Source of the DNA: Planctomycetota bacterium
GTDB lineage: Bacteria; Planctomycetota; Phycisphaerae; Phycisphaerales; UBA1924
Direction: 5' to 3'
Assembly (NCBI GenBank): GCA_039819165.1
Contig: JBCBSM010000001.1
Coordinates: 620,001 to 684,000 of the forward strand
DNA length: 64,000 nucleotides
Part shown: one piece after another, positions 9,021-18,292 of the stretch
Layout of the letters: every line of letters starts with the position of its first letter
Numbering within the stretch: position 1 is the first letter of the stretch
The notes under the pieces: model-generated
Told to the model about the DNA's origin: nothing
Seen by the model: only the letters and a program-made list of their open reading frames with translations
The model's database searches: none
Translations under genes and position numbers: made by a program

Positions 9021-10760
9021 CTACCCGTCGAGGGCGGCCCGCAGCAGCAGCAGAACGTCGATGAGGTCGACGCGGCCGTCGCCGTCGAGATCCTCCGGGC
9101 AGCCCCGGCACGGTCCGAGCGCATCGAGCAGGATCAGCAGGTCAAAGACGTCGACGATGCAATCGCCGTTGAGGTCGGCGAAGACCGTACAGCCGCCGTC
9201 GGCGATGACACGGTAGATCGCCGTCGTGCCGGAGACCTCGTGCGCCGCAACGAGCAGGGGCTCGCCGATGGGGCTGTCGTCGGCCGGAATGAAGACCAGG
9301 CCCTCGGGCGCAAGGTCGCCAGCCGTGCCCGCGGCGGGGTCGCCGCCGAAGTCGCGGCTGGTTGCATAGGTCTCGAAGATGGGTTCCCTTGGATCGGTGA
9401 TGTCGTACACGAAGATGCCACCGACGCGCTCGGCACCGATGAAGGCATAGGTCCGCGAGCCGATCTCACCGAGCGTCAGCGCCTCGGGCTCGGGCCCCTT
9501 GTCGTCCGAGCGATCGTCGAAGCTGCCGTTCTCGTCGTTCGTGCTGTTGAAGTCGTCGGGCAGGATGCCGGCCGTGATCCTCTCGAAATCGGATCCCGAA
9601 TCGAACACGAGATCGCCGTCGGTCGTGAAGATGCTGAAGCTGCGTCCGCCGTAGCTAAAGAGCTGATCGAAGTCGCCGTCGCCGTCAGGGTCGCCCGCAG
9701 TGGTCGTGATCTTCAGGCGGCCCAGATTCGCGTCGTCCTGGATCGCGGCGGCGTGCGGGAATGCCACGGGGTCGAGCACCACGTCGCCGACGCGCGCCTC
9801 CTCCGAGAAGCCGTCGTAATCGCGGGCGTCGCCCTCGTTTGCCGTCACGATGAGCGTCGAATCGCCCATGGCATAGGAAGCGATGGAATCCGGCAGGTAG
9901 AAGCCCAGTACGGGCCAGCTGCGGATGTTGATCGCGTCGTCACGATTGGAGGCATCCAGTTCGTTGTCCGGTGCGGCGTGGTCCTTGGTGCCAAGCCCAA
10001 AAATGTCGGTGACCCACGCGAAGGGGATGAACACCTCGACGATGGCGTTGTTCTCCTGGCACACGACGTAGGCGAAGCGGGAGTCCTCGGAAATCGTGAT
10101 GAACTCAGGCTCCAGGTCCTGGGCGATCGATGCGCCAGGGCCGAAGATCCGCACGCCCCCATCGAGGTCCCCAGCGCGCAGCCGTCCGAAGCCCGCGGTC
10201 CGGACGTCCCGCTGCCGCACCGGGTGATCACCGCGGATGCGGATCACGCTGACCGAGCCCTCGGGGTCGACGGTGTAGTCGTCGCTGGGCTCGCCCTCGT
10301 TGGCGACCAGCAGCCAGCGGCCGTCCGGGCTGTACGTGAGCATGTCGGGCAACGCGCCGACCTCAACGCTCGACTCGAAGCTGCCGTCGTTGCCGAAGAA
10401 CACCACCGAACCCGGGTCCTGTGGGGGGTCGGCTTCGACGGCCACCGCAACACGACCGCCCGAGACGTCCACGGAGTTCACGCCCGCGCCGAAGGAGGAC
10501 AGGTCGATGGTGAATGCCAGGATCGGCCTCGACGGATCGGTGATGTCGAGGGCATCTACGGTGTTTGCGTTGGCGTTGGTGACGAACACGAGTCCGCTAT
10601 CGGCGTCGAAGGCCGCGATCTCGGCGGCGCCCTCGTCGAAGGCTCCCGATTCGAAGCGGCCCAGGAATTCCACCGAGACGTCCTGCGCCGCGGCCGAGGT
10701 TACGGCGGCACCGAGGGCTAGCCCGGCCAGCATCGACGCTGCTTGCGCGCGAGTGTGCAT
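9021..10760 (-). CDS. Secreted choice-of-anchor I family beta-propeller protein with dockerin-like C-terminus
   Basis: Exported protein of 579 residues. Residues 1-25 form a signal peptide ending A-A-A-Q. Residues ~30-520 have the repeated beta-propeller pattern (V-F-V-T-N-A-N, Y-S-P-D-G-R-W-L-L-V-A-N-E-G-E-P-S) of the family annotated as choice-of-anchor I, seen in secreted proteins next to metallophosphatase-type domains. The last ~60 residues are a dockerin-like doublet: D-L-N-G-D-C-I-V-D-V-F-D then D-L-D-G-D-G-R-V-D-L-I-D, calcium-binding loops separated by a Cys-x-x-Cys spacer. A strong AAGGAGAG site precedes ATG at 10760. Function unknown; role in surface attachment is inferred from the dockerin module. 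Confidence 0.88.
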   Translation of the reverse strand: MHTRAQAASMLAGLALGAAVTSAAAQDVSVEFLGRFESGAFDEGAAEIAAFDADSGLVFVTNANANTVDALDITDPSRPILAFTIDLSSFGAGVNSVDVSGGRVAVAVEADPPQDPGSVVFFGNDGSFESSVEVGALPDMLTYSPDGRWLLVANEGEPSDDYTVDPEGSVSVIRIRGDHPVRQRDVRTAGFGRLRAGDLDGGVRIFGPGASIAQDLEPEFITISEDSRFAYVVCQENNAIVEVFIPFAWVTDIFGLGTKDHAAPDNELDASNRDDAINIRSWPVLGFYLPDSIASYAMGDSTLIVTANEGDARDYDGFSEEARVGDVVLDPVAFPHAAAIQDDANLGRLKITTTAGDPDGDGDFDQLFSYGGRSFSIFTTDGDLVFDSGSDFERITAGILPDDFNSTNDENGSFDDRSDDKGPEPEALTLGEIGSRTYAFIGAERVGGIFVYDITDPREPIFETYATSRDFGGDPAAGTAGDLAPEGLVFIPADDSPIGEPLLVAAHEVSGTTAIYRVIADGGCTVFADLNGDCIVDVFDLLILLDALGPCRGCPEDLDGDGRVDLIDVLLLLRAALDG

Positions 10761-10930
10761 GTTCTCTCCTTCGTTTCTGCGGGATGCGAGTCGCCCACAT
10801 CGATCGACGCGCGCGATCCTGAGCGCGGCAACGCTACGTCGGATCGCATCACGGATGGTGACGTGAGGCGCTCAGCTTGCGCGATGTACGAATTCAGATG
10901 TAGTTAAGCGTGATCGGTGGACCGGCGTCG

Positions 10931-11203
10931 TCAGCCGCCGCCAACGAGCGTCACGATCTCTATCTCATCGTGCTCGGCGAGGATGATGCGGCCGTGCTCG
11001 GCACGGGGCGCGATGGTGCGGTTGACCTCAACCGCGCAAGTCGCCGAGGCCAGGCCAACCTGTTCGAGAAGATTGGCGATCGTGGTGCCTGGTGGAAAGC
11101 GATGCTGCTGGCCATTGACCACGACCCGGATGGTGCAGACCGCGGAATCAGCGTTGCTCGCCTGGACGGCGGTACCGGCCGGATCGTCGCTCGATCGCCC
11201 CAT
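10931..11203 (-). CDS. thiS: Sulfur carrier protein ThiS
   Basis: Ubiquitin-like sulfur carrier for synthesis of the thiazole ring of thiamine; its C-terminal glycine is thiocarboxylated and donates sulfur to the ThiG reaction. The 90-residue product has an ~20-residue leader, then the beta-grasp pattern I-R-V-V-V-N-G-Q-x-H-x-F-P-P-G-T-T-I, a central helix L-L-E-Q-V-G and the final strand D-E-I-E-I-V-T-L-V-G-G-G. Family members end in Gly-Gly; here there is a third glycine. ATG at 11203 has no strong ribosome site. ThiG is 4 kb away on the other strand, so the usual thiS-thiG operon is split. Confidence 0.8.
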   Translation of the reverse strand: MGRSSDDPAGTAVQASNADSAVCTIRVVVNGQQHRFPPGTTIANLLEQVGLASATCAVEVNRTIAPRAEHGRIILAEHDEIEIVTLVGGG

Positions 11204-11294
11204 GGTTCCGATGATACCTGAGCCCGCGGATTGCTGCAATCCCGTTCGCGACGGGCGAGGCAAACCCCCACCGCTCCGCCGCATACCCTTCGAC

Positions 11295-12161
11295 ATGCGG
11301 CAGTCGTTTAGGATGGCCGGGCGGACCCTGGGGCGATCGCGGTTGTCGTTTGTTGTCGGATGCACCGGCCTCGTCGTGGTTCTGGCGAACCTGGGAGGCT
11401 GCGACAATTCGTATCCCCACGACAGCCCCGAGGCGCTGCTGGACTCCACCCGACAAATGGTCCTCGACGGCGAGATCCGCCGCGTGCACGAGCTGACCTG
11501 GTCCGAGGGCGACGGCGAAGCCCTCGTCGTCGAGCGGCTCGCGCGGACGCTCGGCGTGCTCCAGCGGTTGGGCGGAGCCGTCGCGGATGCCTTCCCGGAC
11601 GAGGTCGAGGGCATCCGCCGGCAGGCCGACGAGGCCGCCGCGGACGGCCGAATCGATTCGCTCATAGGCCGGGCGCTCACGGCCCAGCCCGGCGCCGCCC
11701 GCGGCGTGCCCCGCGCCGTGGAGGATCGGGCCGCGATGCGGCGTGGCCTGGACGGCGTGGTCCGCGAGCTGCTGGGCGATCCGTACGGCTGGATCGAGCG
11801 CAACGCCGAGGCACTCCAGCCCGTGCGGGTGACCGACGACATCGTGGCGCTGTCCTGGCGGGACAAGCCCGTGCTCGGGCTGCGGATCGTCGAGCGGGAC
11901 GGGCTGTGGTACTACGACATCCCGTTCGATCTGCCGCTGCTGCGGGGGTTCGGCCCCAAGAGCGACGAGGACTTCGAGATCCTGGCGGAGTTGGTTGCGA
12001 GCATCCACAATACGCTGCTCGACCTGGCCAAGGAGGTCGAGCGGGGCGAGCACGAGAACCTCGAGTCCGTCGCGCAGCAAGCCGGCGAGTACGCGCTGCC
12101 CACGGTGGTCATCGTGATGGTCGCCTACGGCAAGGCGCTCGAGAACCGCGACGACGGCTGA
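11295..12161 (+). CDS. Predicted lipoprotein of unknown function
   Basis: 288 residues beginning with a hydrophobic segment and a lipobox L-G-G-C at Cys ~35, so it is probably lipid-anchored on the periplasmic side. The rest is mainly helical and acidic, with E-A-L-L-D-S-T-R-Q-M-V-x-D-G near the N-terminus and W-R-D-K-P-V-L-G-L-R-I-V-E-R-D-G-x-W-Y-Y-D-I later. I do not recognise the family. ATG at 11295 is used; an internal ATG at residue 7 would also leave the signal sequence intact. It converges with the LptD gene, whose stop is only 18 bases away. Confidence 0.72.
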   Translation: MRQSFRMAGRTLGRSRLSFVVGCTGLVVVLANLGGCDNSYPHDSPEALLDSTRQMVLDGEIRRVHELTWSEGDGEALVVERLARTLGVLQRLGGAVADAFPDEVEGIRRQADEAAADGRIDSLIGRALTAQPGAARGVPRAVEDRAAMRRGLDGVVRELLGDPYGWIERNAEALQPVRVTDDIVALSWRDKPVLGLRIVERDGLWYYDIPFDLPLLRGFGPKSDEDFEILAELVASIHNTLLDLAKEVERGEHENLESVAQQAGEYALPTVVIVMVAYGKALENRDDG

Positions 12162-12179
12162 TCGCCCCAACCGCGCAAT

Positions 12180-15100
12180 CTAGAAGCCCAACGCCGAGTT
12201 GCCCAGGCGATCGAGCGCTTCCCGCCGGCGATCGATCACGGTCGGCCGGAGCCGGACGCCGACGGTCGTCTCGCCCGTGATCTCGTTGAACCGAACCCGG
12301 CCGGTGAGCACGAGGTTGGGAATCTCGCGCGAGAGGCTGGCGCCGATGCTCTGCAGCGAGTTCTCGTCGGCGTCGTACACGCCGTCGACGGCGATGTCGT
12401 AGCGATCGCTGAGCTGGTAGGCGGCGCCCGCAGAGGCGTAGGTGTCGTCGGGTGCGCCGATGTGGCGGACCTCGCCGAACAGCCGCGTTGTGGGCGAATG
12501 GTCGATCTGGAACCCACCGACGATCTCGGCGTTGCGATCCAGATCCAGGTCGTAGGTGTACTGGAAGGTGAGCCCGACCGCGTCGGTCGCCTGGTAGGCG
12601 GCGCGGAGATCGAAGGCGTCGCCCAGCTGGCTCCGCTCCGGGTTGGCGTCGAAGAACCGCGGGATGCGGTCGTCGTCGGGACGCTCGTCGCCCGCGAAGT
12701 GCAGGTGCGTGGAGAGCGTGAGCACGTCCACGGACTCGTACGCCCCGGTGGAGCCCCGCTTCGTCTGGAAGGTCTGGTCGATGCCGAAGCGGGTCGCGAA
12801 GCCCTCGGCCACATTCTCCACGAATTCGTCGTAGACCGGCAGCGCACCCTGGGGCACTTCGCTGTCGGCGTACCAGAACGTCGCGTTGGGCTCGACCACG
12901 TGCCTCAATCGGTAGAGGTCGAGCGCCGGCACATCGACGCCGTCGTACACGCGGGTGAGCTGCGTCGAGAGCCTCGCCCCCGCCGTGCCGCGGACGCGGG
13001 CTTCGTCGGCCTCGTCGCTGAATTCCTCGAACTCGGTGTCGTACGCCGTCACGCGGCCGCCGACGAAGGGCTGCACGCGGACGGGGCCGAGATCGAGCTG
13101 GGCCGAGAGTTCGTGGCGGGTATCGAAGCGGAAGATCGATCGTTCGGTGAGGCCCTCGGCCCGGAGGGTGTCGTCGAGGGTCTCGCTCGGCGCGATGCCG
13201 AAGGCCGCCATCGAGCGGGTGGGCGTATCGAAGCCCAGCTCGGCCGCCGTTGGCTCGGTGAAGTTGAGCCGCAGCTGGCCCATGCGGGTGTCCGACCCGT
13301 AGGTCAGCAGCCCGGGGCGGACGCCGGGCAGCAGGTCGTCGCCGGGGCGGATGTACCGCGCCTCGGGCAGCCGCTCGGCGATGTAGCCCCTCGAGCGGAG
13401 CTGGTAGTCGCTGACCAGGAAGTCGTTGGTGAGGAACTCGGTGCCGACCAGCAGGCTGCTGGCGTCGTCGATCCGCTGGAGCGAGCCGCCGGTGACCGCC
13501 TCGCGGCGGCTGGAGGTCAGGTTGGGCGCGAAGGCCGACAGCACGTTCTCGTCGCTGAAGAAGGCGCCCTCGGCCCGGAAAGTCCACAGGTCGTCGAGTT
13601 GATCGATGTGCTGCAGGAGCCCGATGAAGCGGTTCTCGTCGTCGCGATCGATGCGTGCGCCCGTGGTGAGCTGGTCCGTGCCGCTATCGCTGACGAGGTT
13701 GTACACGAACAAATCGCCGCCGTCCCACCGCACCTCGCCGCCGAAGGCCGGACCGCGCTCGAAGTAGAGATCGAGCAGCACGTCCAGGTCGATGCCCGCG
13801 GGCTTCTCGACGCCCAGCAGCGAGAAGCCGTCCCAGGCGGTTCGGATGGCCGCACCGGTCCTGGACGAGTTCTGGAACGCCAGCCGCCGCAGCGGGATCT
13901 GGGTCGGATCGCCGACGTAGACCGGCCAGTACAGGAACGGGACGTCGAGGGCCCGCACGGTGATGTTCCGGGCATCGGCGATCAGGCGATCGCGGTCGGG
14001 CCGAGGTTCGCTGCGGACCGTCACGGTGCTGGCGCCGAGGGCAAGGTGCGGCCGGAAGAAGCCGGTGTTGGTCAGCTGCGCATCGGTCGCGGTGAACTCC
14101 CGCAGCGACCGCTGCCGGATCTCGCCGGCCCGCACGAAGATGGGCGTGGGCCAGTCGGGCGGATCGGCCCGGAAGACCGCCTCGATCAGCAGCGCACGGT
14201 CCTCACGCAGGTCGTAGTAGACCCGCGGGGATCGCACCCGGTATCGCTCGGCCCCGCCCCGGCGATCGATCTCGATGTCGACCGTGACGTCACCCTCGAG
14301 GTACAACCCGGCGACGTCGGCGGCATCCAGCCGGCGCAGCCCGCCGAGATCGGCCTCGTGGAACAGCACCGCGTCGCGTGCCGTCAGCTGCGCGCGACGC
14401 CCGCCCTGCGTGTCCTGGAACTGGACGATCACCGGACCGTCGAGCACGACGGCGTACTCGGGTCGCTCGCCCTCCGCGGCCTGGCGGACGAGCATCTGCT
14501 GCACGCCCGCGGCATCGAACCACACCCGGCCTCGCGTGGGCAGGATGGGCTCGCGGGTGGGCAGCCCGCCCAGCCGCAGCTGGGCGCTATCCAGGAGGCT
14601 CCGCAGCGCGGCGTCCTCGTCGGCGAGCGTCTGCGTATCGGCGACGGGGAGCGCGAGCCCGACCGACTCGCGGAGCCGCTGGGCGAACCGCGACTGGGCG
14701 ACCGCGGTCGTCGCGGCGAGCGGGGACTCGCGCTCGACGGTGATCGCCGACAGTGCGAGCGTGGAGCCCGCCGCCAGCACACCCTCGATGGGCAGCAACG
14801 GGCCGGAGACGCCGCTGCCGGGCGAGCCCGTAGGGATGAGGGCGTCCTCGAGCACCAGGAAGAACTGCTGGCGTCCATCGGGCAGCCGCTGGAACCAGCC
14901 GTGGGCCGCGTCGGCGGATACCTCCAGCGTGCCCACCGAGGCCCGCACGTCGCCCTGCAGGTACACCCGCCGCGTCGTTTCGACGCCGGCCCGCAGCGGG
15001 CGATCCGACCACAGCCGCGCGCGGCCGCCGGCGAGCCGCAGCGTCGCGACCGGGGGCGTGCCCGGCGCGACGAGCACGACGGGCCCGAAGCCGTCTCCCG

Positions 15101-15218
15101 TGATGTCGAAGGGATCCACCGGGACGGGCGGCGACGCATCGGGCTGGGCCACGGCGTGGGCCGCGGCCACGCACAGCACCAACGGGGTCAGCAGGGTCAT
15201 CAGCCGCCATCCTGGCAT
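12180..15218 (-). CDS. lptD: LPS-assembly protein LptD/OstA-like outer-membrane beta-barrel
   Basis: Outer-membrane beta-barrel that in Gram-negative bacteria inserts lipopolysaccharide into the outer leaflet. The 1012 residues begin with a signal peptide ending A-H-A-V-A-Q. Roughly 50-450 hold two OstA-like beta-jellyroll stretches ([31 protein letters not shown]). The segment [13 protein letters not shown] marks the plug/barrel junction typical of LptD. The remainder is amphipathic barrel strands ending in phenylalanine (A-L-G-F), as expected for a BAM signal. It is longer than E. coli LptD (784 residues), mainly in the periplasmic part. It starts back to back with thiG. Its presence supports a didermic, probably LPS-bearing, cell. 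Confidence 0.88.
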   Translation of the reverse strand: MPGWRLMTLLTPLVLCVAAAHAVAQPDASPPVPVDPFDITGDGFGPVVLVAPGTPPVATLRLAGGRARLWSDRPLRAGVETTRRVYLQGDVRASVGTLEVSADAAHGWFQRLPDGRQQFFLVLEDALIPTGSPGSGVSGPLLPIEGVLAAGSTLALSAITVERESPLAATTAVAQSRFAQRLRESVGLALPVADTQTLADEDAALRSLLDSAQLRLGGLPTREPILPTRGRVWFDAAGVQQMLVRQAAEGERPEYAVVLDGPVIVQFQDTQGGRRAQLTARDAVLFHEADLGGLRRLDAADVAGLYLEGDVTVDIEIDRRGGAERYRVRSPRVYYDLREDRALLIEAVFRADPPDWPTPIFVRAGEIRQRSLREFTATDAQLTNTGFFRPHLALGASTVTVRSEPRPDRDRLIADARNITVRALDVPFLYWPVYVGDPTQIPLRRLAFQNSSRTGAAIRTAWDGFSLLGVEKPAGIDLDVLLDLYFERGPAFGGEVRWDGGDLFVYNLVSDSGTDQLTTGARIDRDDENRFIGLLQHIDQLDDLWTFRAEGAFFSDENVLSAFAPNLTSSRREAVTGGSLQRIDDASSLLVGTEFLTNDFLVSDYQLRSRGYIAERLPEARYIRPGDDLLPGVRPGLLTYGSDTRMGQLRLNFTEPTAAELGFDTPTRSMAAFGIAPSETLDDTLRAEGLTERSIFRFDTRHELSAQLDLGPVRVQPFVGGRVTAYDTEFEEFSDEADEARVRGTAGARLSTQLTRVYDGVDVPALDLYRLRHVVEPNATFWYADSEVPQGALPVYDEFVENVAEGFATRFGIDQTFQTKRGSTGAYESVDVLTLSTHLHFAGDERPDDDRIPRFFDANPERSQLGDAFDLRAAYQATDAVGLTFQYTYDLDLDRNAEIVGGFQIDHSPTTRLFGEVRHIGAPDDTYASAGAAYQLSDRYDIAVDGVYDADENSLQSIGASLSREIPNLVLTGRVRFNEITGETTVGVRLRPTVIDRRREALDRLGNSALGF

Positions 15219-15299
15219 GGCCCGAGTGTAGCGACCGAGATCGCCCCCAATCGCGAAGCGATCGGGCGTGCGGCGCGGCCGCTTCCCCTAAAATCGGCC

Positions 15300-16175
15300 A
15301 TGACGAGCACCGACACCGCGGGACCCTCTACCGACACGACCCCCGACGCAACATCTGACGCCCCGCTGGGCGTCGCCGGGCGAACCTTCGCCAGCCGGCT
15401 CTTCGTGGGCACGGGCAAGTACGCCAGTTACGACCTGATGCAGCGGTCGCTCGAGGCCAGCGGCTGCGAGGTGGTCACCGTGGCCGTCCGCCGCGAGCGG
15501 CTGGTCAACGAGCGGGGCGAGAGCCTGCTCGACTACATCGACACCGGCCGCTACACCATCCTGCCCAACACCGCCGGCTGCTTCACGGCCGACGACGCCG
15601 TCCGCGTCGCACGGCTCGGCCGCGAGCTCCTCGACCAGCTGGGCAATGCCGGCCGGGACTGGGTCAAGCTCGAGGTGCTCGGCGACAAGCGCACCCTGCT
15701 GCCCGATCCCGTCGGCACCGTCGAGGCGACCGAGCAGCTCGTCAAGGACGGCTTCCGGGTGCTCGTGTACTCCAGCGACGATCCGATCGTCGCGAAGCGG
15801 CTGAAGGACCTTGGCGCCGCGAGCGTCATGCCGGCCGGCAGCCCCATCGGCAGCGGCCGCGGCATCGTCAACCACGCCAGCATCGTGCTCTGCCTCGAGG
15901 CGCTCAAGGACGGCGACTCAGACTACCCGGTGATCGTCGACGCCGGCGTGGGCACCGCCAGCGACGTGAGCGTGGCGATGGAACTCGGCGCCGATGGCGT
16001 GCTGCTCAACACCGCCATCGCGCACGCGCAGGACCCGGTCCGCATGGCCCGCGCGATGCGGCTCGCACTCGATGCCGGCCGCCAGGCGTACCTTGCCGGC
16101 CGCATGGACCAGAAGCTCTACGCGACGGCGAGCAGCCCCTTCGAGGGTGCGATCAGCTACATCCCGGGCGAATAG
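15300..16175 (+). CDS. thiG: Thiazole synthase ThiG
   Basis: Makes the thiazole phosphate of thiamine from 1-deoxy-xylulose 5-phosphate, dehydroglycine and ThiS thiocarboxylate. Of 291 residues, about 30 are a Thr/Asp-rich N-terminal extension; then [22 protein letters not shown] and W-V-K-L-E-V-L-G-D with Lys123 at the Schiff-base position, followed by [11 protein letters not shown] and the phosphate-binding A-G-V-G-T-A-S-D-V end of the TIM barrel. ATG at 15300 is the only start after the divergent intergenic gap. ThiS lies separately at 10931-11203. Confidence 0.95.
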   Translation: MTSTDTAGPSTDTTPDATSDAPLGVAGRTFASRLFVGTGKYASYDLMQRSLEASGCEVVTVAVRRERLVNERGESLLDYIDTGRYTILPNTAGCFTADDAVRVARLGRELLDQLGNAGRDWVKLEVLGDKRTLLPDPVGTVEATEQLVKDGFRVLVYSSDDPIVAKRLKDLGAASVMPAGSPIGSGRGIVNHASIVLCLEALKDGDSDYPVIVDAGVGTASDVSVAMELGADGVLLNTAIAHAQDPVRMARAMRLALDAGRQAYLAGRMDQKLYATASSPFEGAISYIPGE

Positions 16176-16393
16176 ACCCGCCCAGAAATACTTCGCCCGC
16201 CGCGTAAGTAGAACCCCGCCCGTTCGCTCTTCTGGACAAGCGGGGTCGGGCGCAACGCGTGTTGCCGCTCCGCCGCCGCCCGGCATCGGACGCACCCATC
16301 TACTCGCAGATGGTCCATCTGGACCAGGGCCGGACGGCGTTTCGCCATCCGGCGGCGCTGCATCGCGCCGCCGCTTCTCGTCGGGAGATCACC

Positions 16394-17368
16394 ATGTCGC
16401 ATCGCACCAACATCTTCGTTCGGGCAGCGTGCCTGGCACTCTGCGTGGGCGCCCCCGCGCCGGCACTGGCGCAGCAGCTCGTGCTCGAGGAGCACGCCAA
16501 CGTGCAGATGATGGTCGAGAGCGTGCTGCACGGCGTCGCCATGGAGGCGACCTTCGGCGGTGTCGGGCCGGCCGATGGCGCGCTCGACCTATTCGGCACC
16601 TTCGACGCCTCGTTCTGGTCGGCCCAGGGCAACGGCGTCGTTGGCGGTGGCGACATGTCGCTGCAGTACTCCGGCGAGCTTCTGGCGACGCCGGACGGCC
16701 TGGAATCGCCCGCCAACGGCAGCGGCCAGTGGGCCGGCGACGTCTGGAACAGCTCGATCGTCGGGCTGTGGACGCTCGACGACACCGGCACCGAGCTCGT
16801 CGCCCTCGATTACGACGAGGTGGCCGACGACGGCGGCGCGCTCAAGCCCAAGTGGTGGGTCAAGGCGCTCGAGGCCATCGCTGGCGGCGCCATCGGCAGC
16901 ATCGGCGGCGTGGGCGTGGGCACCATCGAGGGCGCCATCGCGGGCGTCAACCTCAGCAACCTGATCTTCTCGGACACCAGCGCAACCGGCGACCCTCCCG
17001 CCGGCCGTCCCGGCGCCGATGTGACGATCGAGATGTCGCCGCCCATCGACGCCGACCAGATCGTCGTCGTGGTCGCCGGCGACGGCCGCGTCGAGGGCCA
17101 CCACCGCTCGGGCACCACGTCGGTCCGCTTCGTCGGCGAGTGGTTCGTCGATCCGGGCACCGGCGGCCAGGTAACGGGCACGATCACGCTGGAGTCCTCC
17201 GGCTGCATCGCCGACTTCGACGGCGACGGCGCGCTGACCGTCTTTGACTTCCTCGCCTTCCAGAACGCCTTCGCATCGGGCGACGCCACGGCCGACATCG
17301 ACGGCGACGGCGCCCTCACCATCTTCGACTTCCTGGCGTTCCAGAACCTGTTCGCTGCTGGGTGCTAG
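16394..17368 (+). CDS. Secreted protein with GC-terminal dockerin-like module
   Basis: 324 residues: signal peptide (cut near A-L-A-Q-Q), a beta-rich body of unknown type containing a glycine-rich hydrophobic stretch (A-I-A-G-G-A-I-G-S-I-G-G-V-G-V-G, ~165-185), and a C-terminal dockerin-like doublet. Its two loops, D-F-D-G-D-G-A-L-T-V-F-D-F-L-A-F-Q and D-I-D-G-D-G-A-L-T-I-F-D-F-L-A-F-Q, are nearly identical, and the protein ends Gly-Cys. That ending matches the group I know as GC-type dockerin-anchored proteins. GGGAG precedes ATG at 16394. The 5' region contains a hairpin at 16330-16352. The body has no recognisable enzymatic motif. Confidence 0.82.
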   Translation: MSHRTNIFVRAACLALCVGAPAPALAQQLVLEEHANVQMMVESVLHGVAMEATFGGVGPADGALDLFGTFDASFWSAQGNGVVGGGDMSLQYSGELLATPDGLESPANGSGQWAGDVWNSSIVGLWTLDDTGTELVALDYDEVADDGGALKPKWWVKALEAIAGGAIGSIGGVGVGTIEGAIAGVNLSNLIFSDTSATGDPPAGRPGADVTIEMSPPIDADQIVVVVAGDGRVEGHHRSGTTSVRFVGEWFVDPGTGGQVTGTITLESSGCIADFDGDGALTVFDFLAFQNAFASGDATADIDGDGALTIFDFLAFQNLFAAGC

Positions 17369-17400
17369 GCCAGCCAACGGCCCATTGTCCCCCTCGGCAT

Positions 17401-17436
17401 CGCGAGCCCGGCCCGCTCCCCTGGGTCGGGTTCGCG
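17401..17436. terminator. Bidirectional terminator-like hairpin between convergent genes
   Basis: A 14-bp stem with two G-U wobbles (17401-17414 with 17423-17436) and an 8-base loop lies between the stop of the dockerin protein (17368) and the stop of the minus-strand XRE gene (17441). There is no clear U-tract on either side, so the terminator role is inferred from position and stem strength. Confidence 0.5.
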
Positions 17437-17440
17437 TGTC

Positions 17441-17671
17441 CTATGCGCCATCGCCGGTCGGCTCGTACGCGAACACATCCTCCAGGCCGACCCCCAGCGA
17501 CCGCGAGATCTTGAAGGCGACCTCCAGCGTGGGCGAGTACTTGCCGCCCTCGATCGCGTTGAGTGTCTGGCGGCTGACGCCGACCCGCTCGGCGAGCTGT
17601 CGCTGGGTCATCTCGCCACGCTCGAAGCGGAGCCGGCGGATGCGGTTAGTGACGGCCGTCGAGCGAGCCAC
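17441..17671 (-). CDS. XRE-family helix-turn-helix transcriptional regulator
   Basis: A 76-residue DNA-binding protein consisting almost only of a Cro/C1-type helix-turn-helix: N-R-I-R-R-L-R-F, M-T-Q-R-Q-L-A-E-R-V-G-V-S-R-Q-T-L-N-A-I-E-G-G-K-Y-S-P spread over residues 8-46, then S-L-G-V-G-L-E-D-V-F. This compact type (YozG/HipB-like) often accompanies a small membrane protein. Its start follows the stop of the upstream membrane-protein gene by one base, so the two form an operon. The promoter at 18130-18174 carries two matching palindromes that are the obvious candidates for its binding, giving autorepression. Confidence 0.9.
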   Translation of the reverse strand: MARSTAVTNRIRRLRFERGEMTQRQLAERVGVSRQTLNAIEGGKYSPTLEVAFKISRSLGVGLEDVFAYEPTGDGA

Positions 17672-17672
17672 G

Positions 17673-18092
17673 CTACAGCCCCCGGCGGTAGTAGAGGATC
17701 TGCAGCCCGAAGCGGAGCAACTCCGACAGGAAGAGCGACGCCAGCAGCAGGTGGGCGGTCCAGACCGCCTCGACCCCGAGCACCATCAGCGTGATGCCCG
17801 CCAGCACGCCGACGCCGAGCAGCCAGCCCGAGTTGGCCTCCGCCCGCCAGCCGACCAGCCGATCCCGCTCATCTGCCTTCTCCGGCCGGCCGGTGGCCAC
17901 GGCGACCACATGGCCGGCGATCAGCACCACCACCAGCAGCGCCACAGCGATGGCGAAGACGGGCGCATACGCGGGCAGGGCCGTGACGCCGTGGGCGAGC
18001 ATGATGCCCGCGATCGCGAAATAGGCCCCCAGGACCAGCCCGACGGCGGCGGCCTGGATCCACACGCTCTTCTCGGCAAACGACGCGTTCAT
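17673..18092 (-). CDS. Small four-helix membrane protein paired with XRE regulator
   Basis: 139 residues with four hydrophobic segments at about 12-35, 42-64, 88-110 and 114-132, and the charged loop G-R-P-E-K-A-D-E-R-D-R-L-V-G-W between the second and third. This shape (D-E-R-D-x-x-I/V motif in the middle, four helices) is common in DUF2178-like membrane proteins that sit next to XRE regulators; the exact family is uncertain. It is the first gene of the two-gene minus-strand operon. Function unknown; a sensor, immunity or stress role would be guesswork. Confidence 0.82.
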   Translation of the reverse strand: MNASFAEKSVWIQAAAVGLVLGAYFAIAGIMLAHGVTALPAYAPVFAIAVALLVVVLIAGHVVAVATGRPEKADERDRLVGWRAEANSGWLLGVGVLAGITLMVLGVEAVWTAHLLLASLFLSELLRFGLQILYYRRGL

Positions 18093-18129
18093 GGGTGCCG
18101 TCCTTGTATGTCAGCCAGAGTGGACACTA

Positions 18130-18174
18130 TGTCAAGTATACACGACACTGTAAACATGTCAAGTATGCTTGACA
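18130..18174 (-). promoter_or_regulatory. Sigma-70-like promoter overlapped by twin palindromic operators
   Basis: On the minus strand a -35 TTGACA (18157-18162) and a -10 TATACT (18135-18140) are 16 bases apart and point at the membrane-protein/XRE operon. Each hexamer is inside an 18-bp dyad: 18157-18174 is a perfect TGTCAAG-N4-CTTGACA, and 18130-18147 is the same left half with a right half differing at two positions. The two dyads are 27 bp centre to centre. A repressor bound here would block RNA polymerase at both contact points. That the XRE protein binds them is inference from proximity. Confidence 0.75.
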
Positions 18175-18292
18175 AGGCAATCGCGATGCGGCTCCTTGGC
18201 GGGTTGCGGGCCGAATCACGCTTTGGGACGGGACGCCGGCCGTAGGCTGCCGGCCACTCGCAACCGATGCCCCACTCTCAGGAGATGCCGAC

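Noticed and set aside
9240-10721. 493-codon plus-strand frame opposite the choice-of-anchor I gene
   Set aside because: The minus strand has signal peptide, propeller repeats and dockerin-like tail; the plus frame has none.
12462-15299. Very long open frame on the plus strand opposite lptD, running into thiG
   Set aside because: It is the antisense of lptD in GC-rich DNA; no family motif, Arg/Gly/Glu-rich composition. Only the part from 15300 (thiG) is real.
16176-16393. Possible TPP riboswitch between thiG and the next gene
   Set aside because: The region lies downstream of thiG and has only a simple 10-bp hairpin (one mismatch); no CUGAGA/THI-box sequence is present.
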